From the NCBI RefSeq assembly GCF_000152625.1, contig NZ_CH724156.1:1372966-1436965 (forward strand): a stretch of 64,000 bases of DNA, written 5' to 3'. Each line of letters starts with the position of its first letter. Position 1 is the first letter of the stretch. The position numbers and the translations under genes were made by a program. Source of the stretch: Roseovarius nubinhibens ISM (GTDB taxonomy: Bacteria > Pseudomonadota > Alphaproteobacteria > Rhodobacterales > Rhodobacteraceae). This document shows, piece by piece, positions 18,814-26,629 of this stretch. The notes beneath the pieces are model-generated. The model had not been told where the DNA came from and did no database searches. It saw only the letters and a list, made by a program, of their open reading frames with translations.

Positions 18814-19394
18814 AACGGCGGCGCCCGAATAAGGAAGAGCTCGAGCTGTGGCGACAGGTGGCCCGCTCGGCCACTCCGCTCGACCGGCGTCACGAGGCCC
18901 CGGTTGTGGCCAAGCCCGCGGCGAAAGATCCCTTTCCCACCGCGCCCGATCCCGTGCAGGAGGCCCGGCCCGCGCTAGAGCCCTTTCAGATCGGTGAGCG
19001 GTCGACCCAGACCGCGCCGGGGGCGATGGCTACGGCGAAACCTGCGGTCCAGATGGACAAGAAATCCTTTCACCGGATGAAGCGCGGCAAGCTCAAACCC
19101 CAAGCCACGTTGGATCTGCACGGCATGACGGTCGAGCGGGCGCATAACGCGACCATCGGTTTTATCCTGCGGGCGGCCTCGCGGGATCTGCGGCTTGTTC
19201 TCGTGGTGACGGGCAAGGGCAAGCGCGGCACCGAGGATGAGATCATCCCGCAGCGCCGGGGCGTGCTGCGCCATCAACTGCCGCAATGGCTCAGCCTGCC
19301 GCCCTTGGGTCCGCTGGTTCTCGAGGTGACGGAAGCCCATAATCGCCATGGCGGCGGCGGGGCCTATTACGTCTATCTACGCCGTCGCAGGTAG
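18810..19394 (+). CDS. Smr-domain protein (putative endonuclease)
   Basis: A stand-alone Smr (small MutS-related) protein of 194 residues. The first 95 residues are Pro/Ala-rich and low in conservation. The Smr domain then starts with the LDLHG motif (about residue 107), followed by VVTGKGKRG and ends HGGGGAYYVYLRRR. Smr domains nick or bind branched nucleic acids, but the substrate of this subgroup is unknown. It overlaps mltA by 4 bases at its start, and the MFS gene on the opposite strand by 18 bases at its end. Confidence 0.9.
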   Translation: MKRRRPNKEELELWRQVARSATPLDRRHEAPVVAKPAAKDPFPTAPDPVQEARPALEPFQIGERSTQTAPGAMATAKPAVQMDKKSFHRMKRGKLKPQATLDLHGMTVERAHNATIGFILRAASRDLRLVLVVTGKGKRGTEDEIIPQRRGVLRHQLPQWLSLPPLGPLVLEVTEAHNRHGGGGAYYVYLRRRR

Positions 19395-20600
19395 CAGCGG
19401 CGCGGCGCGCAGAACGCCCAGCGTCATGCAGAGGCTGGCAAAGATAAAGTAGCCTGCCACATAGAGAAATTGCAGCTCGATCCCGATCCCGAGGTCGAGG
19501 GCCAGCCCGGTCAGCAGCGGCCCGATGGCCGAGCCCAGCACCATGATCGCTGCCGCCATCGCCTTGATCGCGCCGATATGGCGGGTGCCGTAGAACTCGG
19601 CCCAGAAGGCCGCCGGGATGGTGGCGTTGAACCCGGTGGTCAGCCCGAGAAAAACAAAGCCCGCAAAGAGCCAGGCGCCGTCGGTGGCCGTGGCAAAAAG
19701 CGTGAACCCCACCACCATCGGCAGCTGCATGAAGGGCATGAGCCGGGCGGTGCCGAACCGGTCGAGCGCCCAGCCCGAGGCGATCATCGCGACGATGGAA
19801 ACGCCTGTGTAAAAAGGGAAATAGGCGACCAGCTGCAGATGCGAGAGCTGCTTGATTTCGGCGAAGTGAACCTGGTGGAAAAAGAAGGCGGTGTTGAAGG
19901 CCGAAGGGCCCAGAAGCGCCGGGATCATCAGCCAGAAAAGCCAATGTTTCAAGGCGTTTCGGCGTGTCCAATGGCGGGCGAGCATGCCGAGGGAGCTGTC
20001 GCTCTGGGCGTGGCTCTGGGGCGTGCGTTCCTCGCGCAGGAGGTGGCGCAGCGCGGGGATGCCAAGCGCCGCGATGAGCGCTGCCACGATCCATAGAAGC
20101 CGCCAGTCGATCAGCGCCATGAGCGCCACGAAGATCAGCGGTAAGAGCGCCTCGCCCAAGGAAAACCCCAAGGTCGCAAGGCTTAGCGCGCGGCCGCGTG
20201 TGGCGGTGAACCAGCGGGCCATGGCGACCACCGCGAGATGGCTCAGCATGCCCTGACCGGTGAAACGCAGCGAGAAAATGACCAGGGGCAGCAGCCACCA
20301 GACCGGGTTGAACGCCATGAAAAGACAGGCGAAAATCTGCAAGCCGAGGACCAGCGGCGCGAGGGCGCGGACGCGGAAGAGATCGGTCAGCCCACCGGCC
20401 CAGATCATCATCATGGCCGAGGCGAAGGTGCCCAGCGAATAGAGCCCGCCCCATTCGCCATGGCTCAGGCCAAAGGCCAGACGGATCTCGCCCGCGAAGA
20501 GCGAGATAAAGAAGGTCTGGCCGAAACTGCTCAGGAAGGTGAGCAGGAAGCCGGCGGAGAGCCAGGGCAGGTTGAGCCGGAGGAAATCGAAAAACCGCAT
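19377..20600 (-). CDS. Major facilitator superfamily transporter
   Basis: A 407-residue polytopic protein with about 12 predicted membrane segments in two halves, and an MFS-type loop after helix 2 (GGLTDLFRVRALAP). I start it at ATG 20600 (MRFFDFLRLNLPWLSAGFL); the frame stays open upstream to 20657, but those residues look non-coding and overlap the repeat-containing intergenic region. The substrate cannot be inferred, and no partner genes are nearby. Convergent overlap with smr. Confidence 0.88.
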   Translation of the reverse strand: MRFFDFLRLNLPWLSAGFLLTFLSSFGQTFFISLFAGEIRLAFGLSHGEWGGLYSLGTFASAMMMIWAGGLTDLFRVRALAPLVLGLQIFACLFMAFNPVWWLLPLVIFSLRFTGQGMLSHLAVVAMARWFTATRGRALSLATLGFSLGEALLPLIFVALMALIDWRLLWIVAALIAALGIPALRHLLREERTPQSHAQSDSSLGMLARHWTRRNALKHWLFWLMIPALLGPSAFNTAFFFHQVHFAEIKQLSHLQLVAYFPFYTGVSIVAMIASGWALDRFGTARLMPFMQLPMVVGFTLFATATDGAWLFAGFVFLGLTTGFNATIPAAFWAEFYGTRHIGAIKAMAAAIMVLGSAIGPLLTGLALDLGIGIELQFLYVAGYFIFASLCMTLGVLRAAPLLPATA

Positions 20601-20670
20601 GAGGATTGGTGGCGCGAAATCTGCGCTGGGGAAAGGAAAATCGTCGCCCTGCCCCACCTGCTGTTAACCC

Positions 20671-20746
20671 TGCCAAATCCGGCCGAAATGGCGGGTCGGT
20701 GGCACGTCGGTATTCCGTCGGTAAAGCGACAGTGCGGATTTTGGCC
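20671..20746 (+). repeat. Dispersed intergenic repeat, copy B
   Basis: Core 20697-20744 matches copy A (minus strand, 766-814) at about 40 of 45 positions. Copy B also shares with copy C the flanking CCGAAA-GGCGGGTCGG on the left and GCGACAGTGC..TTTT on the right. Its ends form an inverted repeat: CCAAATCCG near 20673 pairs with CGGATTTTGG near 20736, with one unpaired T. The element could therefore fold into a single long stem enclosing the conserved core. It lies upstream of the MFS gene and downstream of hslU. Confidence 0.7.
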
Positions 20747-20813
20747 AAACCGAAGGCGGGAAAACGTGACCGGAGCGTGCGCTGAGTGTCGCCGAAATGG
20801 GCGCGCAGATGTG

Positions 20814-20845
20814 AAAACCCCGCCGGGACCAAGGGCACGGCGGGG
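20814..20845 (-). terminator. Intrinsic terminator of hslVU
   Basis: Stem CCCCGCCG (20818-20825) with CGGCGGGG (20838-20845) around a 12-base loop. On the minus strand it is followed by TTTTCAC. It lies 30 bases after the hslU stop. Confidence 0.8.
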
Positions 20846-20874
20846 CATTTTGAAACGGTCAGGTCTGGAGAGGA

Positions 20875-22182
20875 TCAGAGCACGTAGCGGCTCAGATCGG
20901 CGGAGCGTGCGAGTTCGCCCAGGTTGTCCTCGACGAAGCCGGCGTCGACCGTGATGCTGTCGCCAGAGCGGTCGGGGGCGACGAAGCTCAGCTCTTCGAA
21001 GACCCGTTCCATCACCGTGTAGAGCCGCCGCGCGCCGATGTTTTCGACAGAGCGGTTCACCTCGGCGGCGATGCGGGCGATGGCGGCGATGCCGTCTTCG
21101 GTGAAACGCACGGTGAGGTTTTCGGTGCTCATCAACGCCTCGTACTGACGGGTGAGCGCGTTGTCGGTCTCGGTCAGGATGCGCACGAAATCCTCTTCGG
21201 TGAGCGCCCGCAGTTCGACCCGGATCGGCAGCCGGCCCTGCAGTTCCGGAAGCAGGTCCGAGGGCTTGGCCACGTGGAAGGCGCCGGAGGCGATGAAGAG
21301 GATATGGTCGGTTTTCACCGGCCCGTGTTTGGTCGAGACGGTGGTGCCTTCGATCAGCGGCAGCAGGTCGCGCTGCACCCCTTCGCGCGAGACATCGGCG
21401 CCGCGGGCGTCGGCGCGGGCGCAGACCTTGTCGATCTCGTCGAGAAAGACGATGCCGTTTTCCTCGACCGCCTCAATGGCGGCGCGGGTGACGGTCTCGT
21501 CATCGAGAAGCTTGTCCGCCTCTTCGCCGATCAGGATCTCATAGCTTTCGGCGACGCTCATCCGCTGCCGCTTGGTCCGGCCACCGAGCGCCTTGCCGAA
21601 CATGTCGCCGAGATTGAGCATGCCCATCTGGCCGCCGGGCTGGCCGGGGATGTCCATCATGCCGAACGGGTTGGAGGTGTCGGCGAGGTCGAGCTCGATC
21701 ATCGTGTCGTCGAGCTCGCCCTTCTTGAGCTTTTGGCGGAACATCTCGCGGGTGCCTTCGCGGGCGTCCTCGCCGGCGATGGCGGAAATGACCCGCTCTT
21801 CGGCGGCGTGATGGGCCTTGGCCTTGACGTCTTCGCGCATGTGATCGCGGGTCATGGCGATGGCGCTGTCGACGAGATCGCGGACGATCTGTTCGACATC
21901 GCGGCCGACATAGCCGACCTCGGTGAATTTCGTGGCCTCGACCTTGAGAAAGGGCGCGCGGGCGAGTTTCGCCAGGCGGCGGGAAATCTCGGTCTTGCCG
22001 ACGCCGGTGGGGCCGATCATCAGGATATTCTTGGGAAACACCTCGTCGCGCAGATCCTCGGAGAGCTGCTTGCGCCGCCAGCGGCTGCGCAGGGCGACAG
22101 CGACGGCGCGCTTGGCCTCTTTCTGGCCGATGATGAAACGGTCGAGTTCCGAGACGATCTCGCGGGGGGTCAGGTCGGTCAT
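20875..22182 (-). CDS. hslU: ATP-dependent protease ATPase subunit HslU
   Basis: AAA+ unfoldase that feeds substrates to the HslV peptidase. The 435-residue protein has Walker [16 protein letters not shown] (about residues 57-71), the [14 protein letters not shown] pore-region motif, the I domain, Walker [12 protein letters not shown], and the C-terminal sensor-2 and RYVL tail that docks into HslV. It follows hslV by 45 bases on the same strand. Confidence 0.97.
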   Translation of the reverse strand: MTDLTPREIVSELDRFIIGQKEAKRAVAVALRSRWRRKQLSEDLRDEVFPKNILMIGPTGVGKTEISRRLAKLARAPFLKVEATKFTEVGYVGRDVEQIVRDLVDSAIAMTRDHMREDVKAKAHHAAEERVISAIAGEDAREGTREMFRQKLKKGELDDTMIELDLADTSNPFGMMDIPGQPGGQMGMLNLGDMFGKALGGRTKRQRMSVAESYEILIGEEADKLLDDETVTRAAIEAVEENGIVFLDEIDKVCARADARGADVSREGVQRDLLPLIEGTTVSTKHGPVKTDHILFIASGAFHVAKPSDLLPELQGRLPIRVELRALTEEDFVRILTETDNALTRQYEALMSTENLTVRFTEDGIAAIARIAAEVNRSVENIGARRLYTVMERVFEELSFVAPDRSGDSITVDAGFVEDNLGELARSADLSRYVL

Positions 22183-22227
22183 GGGGTGCTCCTCTGGCAG
22201 GGTCTTGGGCGAAAATCAGGCTCTAAC

Positions 22228-22785
22228 TCAGCGTGAAATGCTTTCGACCGTGAGGTTTCCATTGGTGTAGACGCAGATGTCGGCGGCGATGGCCATGGCG
22301 GCGCGGGCCACCTCTTCGGCGCTTTTGTCGCTGTCCATCATGGCGCGGGCGGCGGCGAGGGCGAAATTGCCGCCAGAGCCGATCGCGGTCACGTCATGTT
22401 CGGGTTCGAGCACATCGCCCGCGCCAGTGATTACATAGAGATCCTGCCCGTCGGTGACGATCAGCATCGCCTCGAGTTTCTGCAGGTATTTGTCGGTGCG
22501 CCAGTCCTTGGCGAGCTCGACGCTGGCGCGTTGCAGTTGGCCGGGGCTGGCCTCGAGCTTGGCCTCGAGACGTTCCAGCAGGGTGAATGCATCGGCGGTC
22601 GATCCGGCAAAACCCGCGACCACGTCAAAGCCGCCGGGCGAGAGGCGGCGGACCTTGCGGGCAGAGCCTTTGATGACCGTCTGGCCGAGGCTCACCTGAC
22701 CGTCGCCTGCGATCACCACCTCGCCGCCTTTGCGGACGCCGATGATCGTGGTGCCGTGCCAGCCGGGAAATTCCTCGCGTTGCAT
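22228..22785 (-). CDS. hslV: ATP-dependent protease peptidase subunit HslV
   Basis: Threonine peptidase of the HslVU complex. ATG 22785 (SD GAGG at the right distance) gives [17 protein letters not shown]. The catalytic N-terminal Thr of the mature protein is Thr12, after removal of [11 protein letters not shown]. The 185-residue length is standard; a longer reading frame upstream is not coding. Also conserved are [11 protein letters not shown] and [13 protein letters not shown]. First gene of hslVU, and probably induced with the heat-shock regulon, although no promoter was resolved. Confidence 0.96.
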   Translation of the reverse strand: MQREEFPGWHGTTIIGVRKGGEVVIAGDGQVSLGQTVIKGSARKVRRLSPGGFDVVAGFAGSTADAFTLLERLEAKLEASPGQLQRASVELAKDWRTDKYLQKLEAMLIVTDGQDLYVITGAGDVLEPEHDVTAIGSGGNFALAAARAMMDSDKSAEEVARAAMAIAADICVYTNGNLTVESISR

Positions 22786-22850
22786 GAATGCCTCCTCAAT
22801 CCGTTGAGACCCATATGGGGGAATTGCGCGAACGGGGCAAGGTGAGCCGC

Positions 22851-22885
22851 CAAAAGAAACGGGCCCCGCCACTGGCGAGACCCGT
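22851..22885 (-). terminator. Intrinsic terminator after trxA
   Basis: On the minus strand, a 12-bp stem with two G-U pairs (22859-22885, loop AGT) is followed directly by TTCTTTT. It sits about 20 bases after the trxA stop and ends the long minus-strand run that reaches trxA. Confidence 0.88.
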
Positions 22886-22906
22886 GAAAACAAGCGGTTT
22901 AAGCGC

Positions 22907-23227
22907 TTAGATCGACTCTTCGATCCAGCTCTGGAGTGCGGCCTTGGGGGCGGCGCCAGCGCGGTTCGAGACCACTTCGCCATTCTTGAAGATGAACAGC
23001 GCAGGAATGCCGCGCACGCCCATCTGAGCGGCGGAGTTCGGGTTGCTGTCGACATCGACCTTGGCGATTTTCACCTTGCCACCCATCTCGGCGGCGATCT
23101 CTTCCAGAGCCGGGCCGATCTGTTTGCAGGGGCCGCACCATTCGGCCCAGAAATCCACCACGACGGGGATGTCTGAATTTTTCACTTCGGCGTCGAACGT
23201 GTCGTCGGTAACGGCTACGGTGGCCAT
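22907..23227 (-). CDS. trxA: Thioredoxin
   Basis: Cytoplasmic disulfide reductant for ribonucleotide reductase and other enzymes. The 106-residue protein has the full thioredoxin fold and the canonical active site WCGPC ([19 protein letters not shown], about residues 30-36), the cis-Pro segment [12 protein letters not shown], and no export signal. It is downstream of addA after 63 bases and ends at a strong terminator, the common addBA-trxA arrangement of this group. Confidence 0.97.
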   Translation of the reverse strand: MATVAVTDDTFDAEVKNSDIPVVVDFWAEWCGPCKQIGPALEEIAAEMGGKVKIAKVDVDSNPNSAAQMGVRGIPALFIFKNGEVVSNRAGAAPKAALQSWIEESI

Positions 23228-23290
23228 ATCGGAATGCTCCTGAGGGAAGTTTTGCGTTGTCCTAAAGGGTAGGTACGGCCCCCGGGAAGG

Positions 23291-26200
23291 TCAAGGCAGG
23301 ACCGTGCTGTCGAAGGCGTTAATCACCAGATCGTGTGGGAGTGGCATCAGTGACCCACTATGGGTCCACAGGATAGCGGTGTCGATCCGCCGATCCGGGT
23401 AGATCCGCGAGAGCATGGCGCGATAGGCCCCCATCTGGCGCAGGATGCCAAGGGGCGTTGCCTCGGGCGTGGCGGGGATCACCTGGTTGGATTTGAAATC
23501 CACCGCCAGCACGTGATCGGGGGCGATGCGCAGCCGGTCGATGATGCCGTGAAAACGGCGGTTCCCAAGCTCCGGCAAGGTGGCGCTCAGCGGCACTTCG
23601 GCGAGCGTGTCGGGGCCGAAGATCTGCCCCAGATCGGGGTTGGCGATGAGCGCGGTGGCGAGGCTGAGCCAGGGCGTGGCGTCGGGCATCTCCTCGGCGC
23701 GGGCGAGATCGGCGGCGAGGCGCGGGTGATCAGAGGGGTCGAGCGCGGGCAGATGTTCGAGCAGCGCGTGCAAGAGCCGACCTTCGCGCAGGGCGGTGTC
23801 GGTGTCGCGGCCGGCCTCACCGGCGAGCGCCTTGGGCCCGGGCAGGTCGCTCGGGGTGAGCGGGGCGCTGGGCAGGGTGCCGCGCGGGGCGGGTTGGGCG
23901 AAATGGGCGGCGAGCGGGGCTGGGACCGGGGCGCTCTCGGCGGCCATATCAGGCACTGTTGCACCCCAATCTCCGCGTTCGACGCGCAGGCCCTGACCGG
24001 TGGGGAACATCGCGTCAGAGCCGCCGACGCGGGTCATGCCCTCGGCAATCTGGCTGTGCCAGCTGTCGCGATCCGTGCCGGTGTCGCCCGCCGCCGCGAC
24101 GATCAGCCATTTCTCGGCCCGGGTCATGGCGACATAGAGCAGCCGGTCGCGTTCGGCCCGTTCGGCGTCCTTCTTGTCGCTGTCGAGCGTGCGCAGCGCG
24201 GCGGGCAGTTCGGCGGCGAGCGGACGCCAGAAGGCAGCCTCGGGCGAGGCGAGGAGGGACGCGCCCTGCGGCGGGCGGCGCTTGGTGGTGTCGGGCAGGA
24301 TCACCACCGGGGCCTCGAGCCCCTTGGCGCCATGCACGGTCATCACGCGAATGAGGTCGCCGGCGCTGTCGAGCTGGCGTTTGATCTCGAGATCGTCCTG
24401 TTCCATCCAGACCAGAAAACCGGTGAGACTGTCGACCGCGGCGCGTTCAAAGGCGAGCGATTGCGCCAGGAGCGCGTCGATCCCGTCCTCGGCCTCGTGG
24501 CCCAGCCGCGACAGGAGCCGTGCGCGCCCGTCATGACGCGTCAGCACCCGTTCGATGAGATCATAGGGGCGCAGGAAATCGGTCTGATCGCGCAGATCGG
24601 TGAGGATGGCGAGCGTGTCGGGATAGGCCTCGGCCCGGTCGCGCAGCGCCTGCCAGAGATATTTGCCGCCGCGCGGCTGGGCGAGGGCAAAGAGATCCTG
24701 TTCCGACCAGCCAAAGAGCGGCGAGCGCAGGGCGGTGGCGAGCGACAGATCGTCCTCGGGCGTGGCGAGGAAGGAGAGCAGCGCGCAGATGTCGCGCACC
24801 GCCAATTCGCCGCCGAGCCGCAGACGGTCGGCCCCGGCGACGGGCAGGCCGCGCGCCTTGCAGGCGTGGATCACCTCGTTGAAGATTGGCCGGGTGCGCG
24901 ATTGCACCAGGATGAGCACGTCGCCCGGCGTCACGGCGCGCCAGCCCTTACCATCGGGGATCGGTTGGCGAGTGCGCACCATCTGGTCGATCTGGGCGGC
25001 GATTTCCTCGGCCAGGAGGACGGCGGGATCGTTCTCGGCGCGGATGTCGACCGGCATGTACCAAGGCGGGTCTTCGGGGCGCTCGGGTTTGTCCAGCGGC
25101 GGCCAGAGATCGACGCGGCCGGGCAGGGCGTCGTGAAAGGCGATGTGGCGCTGATCGGCGGAAAACCCGGCCTCGCCCGCGCCGTCAAAGGTGGCATCCA
25201 CCACGTCGAGCACCGCCGAGGAGGAGCGGAAGGAATGTTCGAGCACCCGCGAGGCGAGCGGCGCGTTGGAATGGGCGAGCCTCTCGTCGAAGAGATCGCG
25301 CATCTCGTCAAAGGCGCGGGGGTCGGCGCCCTGAAAGGAGTAGATCGACTGTTTCTTGTCGCCCACGACAAAGACGGTGCGCGGCCGGTCAGAGCGGCTT
25401 CCGGCGCCGCTGGTGAGTTCCTGGGCGAGCTGGCTGATCACCTGCCATTGAGTCGGGCTGGTGTCCTGCGCCTCGTCGACGAGGATATGGTCGATGCCGC
25501 CGTCGAGCCGGAAGAGCACCCATTCGGCGACCGCCGGATCGGTGAGCAGATCGCGGGTCTTGGTGATCAGATCGTCGAAATCGAGCAGGCCCCGGTGCAG
25601 TTTCGCCGCGTCATAGGCGGTGATGAAGCGGCGGGCAAAGCCGTAGAGCACTTGGGTCTTTTCCAGCGTCATCACGGCGCAGCGCATGTCGCGCGTGTCT
25701 TCGACGCGGCGCATGAAATCATCAAGCTGGGGCTGAATATGGGCGATGGCGGGTTGGGCCGCCTTGGTCGGGAATTTGCCGAGCTTGGCGGTAAAGGGTT
25801 CCTTGGCCGCAGCCCCCGTCAGAAAGACGGATTCGAGCACCGGCAGCGCGGTGATGTCGAGCGGCCCGAGCGACGACAGTCGGTCGCAATGGGTCGCGTC
25901 CTGCTTGCCGCCGCTGCGCAGGCCGGTGATCAGTTCGGCCAAGAGCGCGTCTTCGCCGCCCAAGAACACGCGCGAGGTGATCGTGGTACGGTCGGCCCCG
26001 GCGGGCAGGCCAAGCGCCGCGCAGAGATCGGGAGTGCCCATGAGCTGATCGCGCTTGCCGAGGATTTCGCGCAAGAGCTTGTCGAGATCGTCGCCGGAAT
26101 AATAGCTCACCAGATCGCGGAGCAGCGCGGCGTCGGGGCCGAGCGCGATCTCTTCGACCACATCGCTGCGCAGGGTGGCGGCGGTGCGGTCGTCCATCTC

Positions 26201-26629
26201 GGTGAATTGCGGCGTGACGCCCGCCTCGAGCGGGAAGCGGCGCAGCAGCGCGGCGCAGAAGGAGTGGATCGTCTGGATGCGCAGCCCGCCCGGGGTCTCG
26301 ATGGCGGTGGCAAAGAGGCGGCGCGCCTTGGTCAGCGGCAGATCGTCGATGACGGCATCGACGCCAAGCTTGCGCAGCTCTTCGCGCAGGTCCGCGTCGG
26401 GCAGCATCGCCCAGGCCCCGAGCCGTTGGAACAGCCGGTTCTGCATCTCGCTCGCCGCCGCCTTGGTATAGGTGAGGCAGAGGATATTTTGCGGGTTCAC
26501 ATCGGCGAGCAGCAGCCGCGCCACCCGGTCGGTGAGCACGCGGGTCTTGCCCGAGCCGGCGTTGGCCGAGAGCCATGTGGAGAAATCCGGGCGGGCCGCG
26601 TCGATCTGGCGGCGGGTGGCGTCATCCAT
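23291..26629 (-). CDS. addA: Double-strand break repair helicase-nuclease AddA
   Basis: Helicase/nuclease subunit of the AddAB complex, the alphaproteobacterial counterpart of RecBCD. It processes DNA ends for recombination. ATG 26629 gives MDDATRRQIDAARPDFSTWLSANAGSGKTRVLTDRV (read in parts), with the UvrD-type Walker A near residue 24. Also visible are HILVDEAQDTSPTQW (motif II), SIYSFQGADPRAF, VMTVHGAKGLEAPVVI, and the C-terminal nuclease motif VLAVDFKSNQ. Length is 1112 residues. The ATG overlaps the addB stop by 8 bases (ATGGATGA). Confidence 0.95.
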   Translation of the reverse strand: MDDATRRQIDAARPDFSTWLSANAGSGKTRVLTDRVARLLLADVNPQNILCLTYTKAAASEMQNRLFQRLGAWAMLPDADLREELRKLGVDAVIDDLPLTKARRLFATAIETPGGLRIQTIHSFCAALLRRFPLEAGVTPQFTEMDDRTAATLRSDVVEEIALGPDAALLRDLVSYYSGDDLDKLLREILGKRDQLMGTPDLCAALGLPAGADRTTITSRVFLGGEDALLAELITGLRSGGKQDATHCDRLSSLGPLDITALPVLESVFLTGAAAKEPFTAKLGKFPTKAAQPAIAHIQPQLDDFMRRVEDTRDMRCAVMTLEKTQVLYGFARRFITAYDAAKLHRGLLDFDDLITKTRDLLTDPAVAEWVLFRLDGGIDHILVDEAQDTSPTQWQVISQLAQELTSGAGSRSDRPRTVFVVGDKKQSIYSFQGADPRAFDEMRDLFDERLAHSNAPLASRVLEHSFRSSSAVLDVVDATFDGAGEAGFSADQRHIAFHDALPGRVDLWPPLDKPERPEDPPWYMPVDIRAENDPAVLLAEEIAAQIDQMVRTRQPIPDGKGWRAVTPGDVLILVQSRTRPIFNEVIHACKARGLPVAGADRLRLGGELAVRDICALLSFLATPEDDLSLATALRSPLFGWSEQDLFALAQPRGGKYLWQALRDRAEAYPDTLAILTDLRDQTDFLRPYDLIERVLTRHDGRARLLSRLGHEAEDGIDALLAQSLAFERAAVDSLTGFLVWMEQDDLEIKRQLDSAGDLIRVMTVHGAKGLEAPVVILPDTTKRRPPQGASLLASPEAAFWRPLAAELPAALRTLDSDKKDAERAERDRLLYVAMTRAEKWLIVAAAGDTGTDRDSWHSQIAEGMTRVGGSDAMFPTGQGLRVERGDWGATVPDMAAESAPVPAPLAAHFAQPAPRGTLPSAPLTPSDLPGPKALAGEAGRDTDTALREGRLLHALLEHLPALDPSDHPRLAADLARAEEMPDATPWLSLATALIANPDLGQIFGPDTLAEVPLSATLPELGNRRFHGIIDRLRIAPDHVLAVDFKSNQVIPATPEATPLGILRQMGAYRAMLSRIYPDRRIDTAILWTHSGSLMPLPHDLVINAFDSTVLP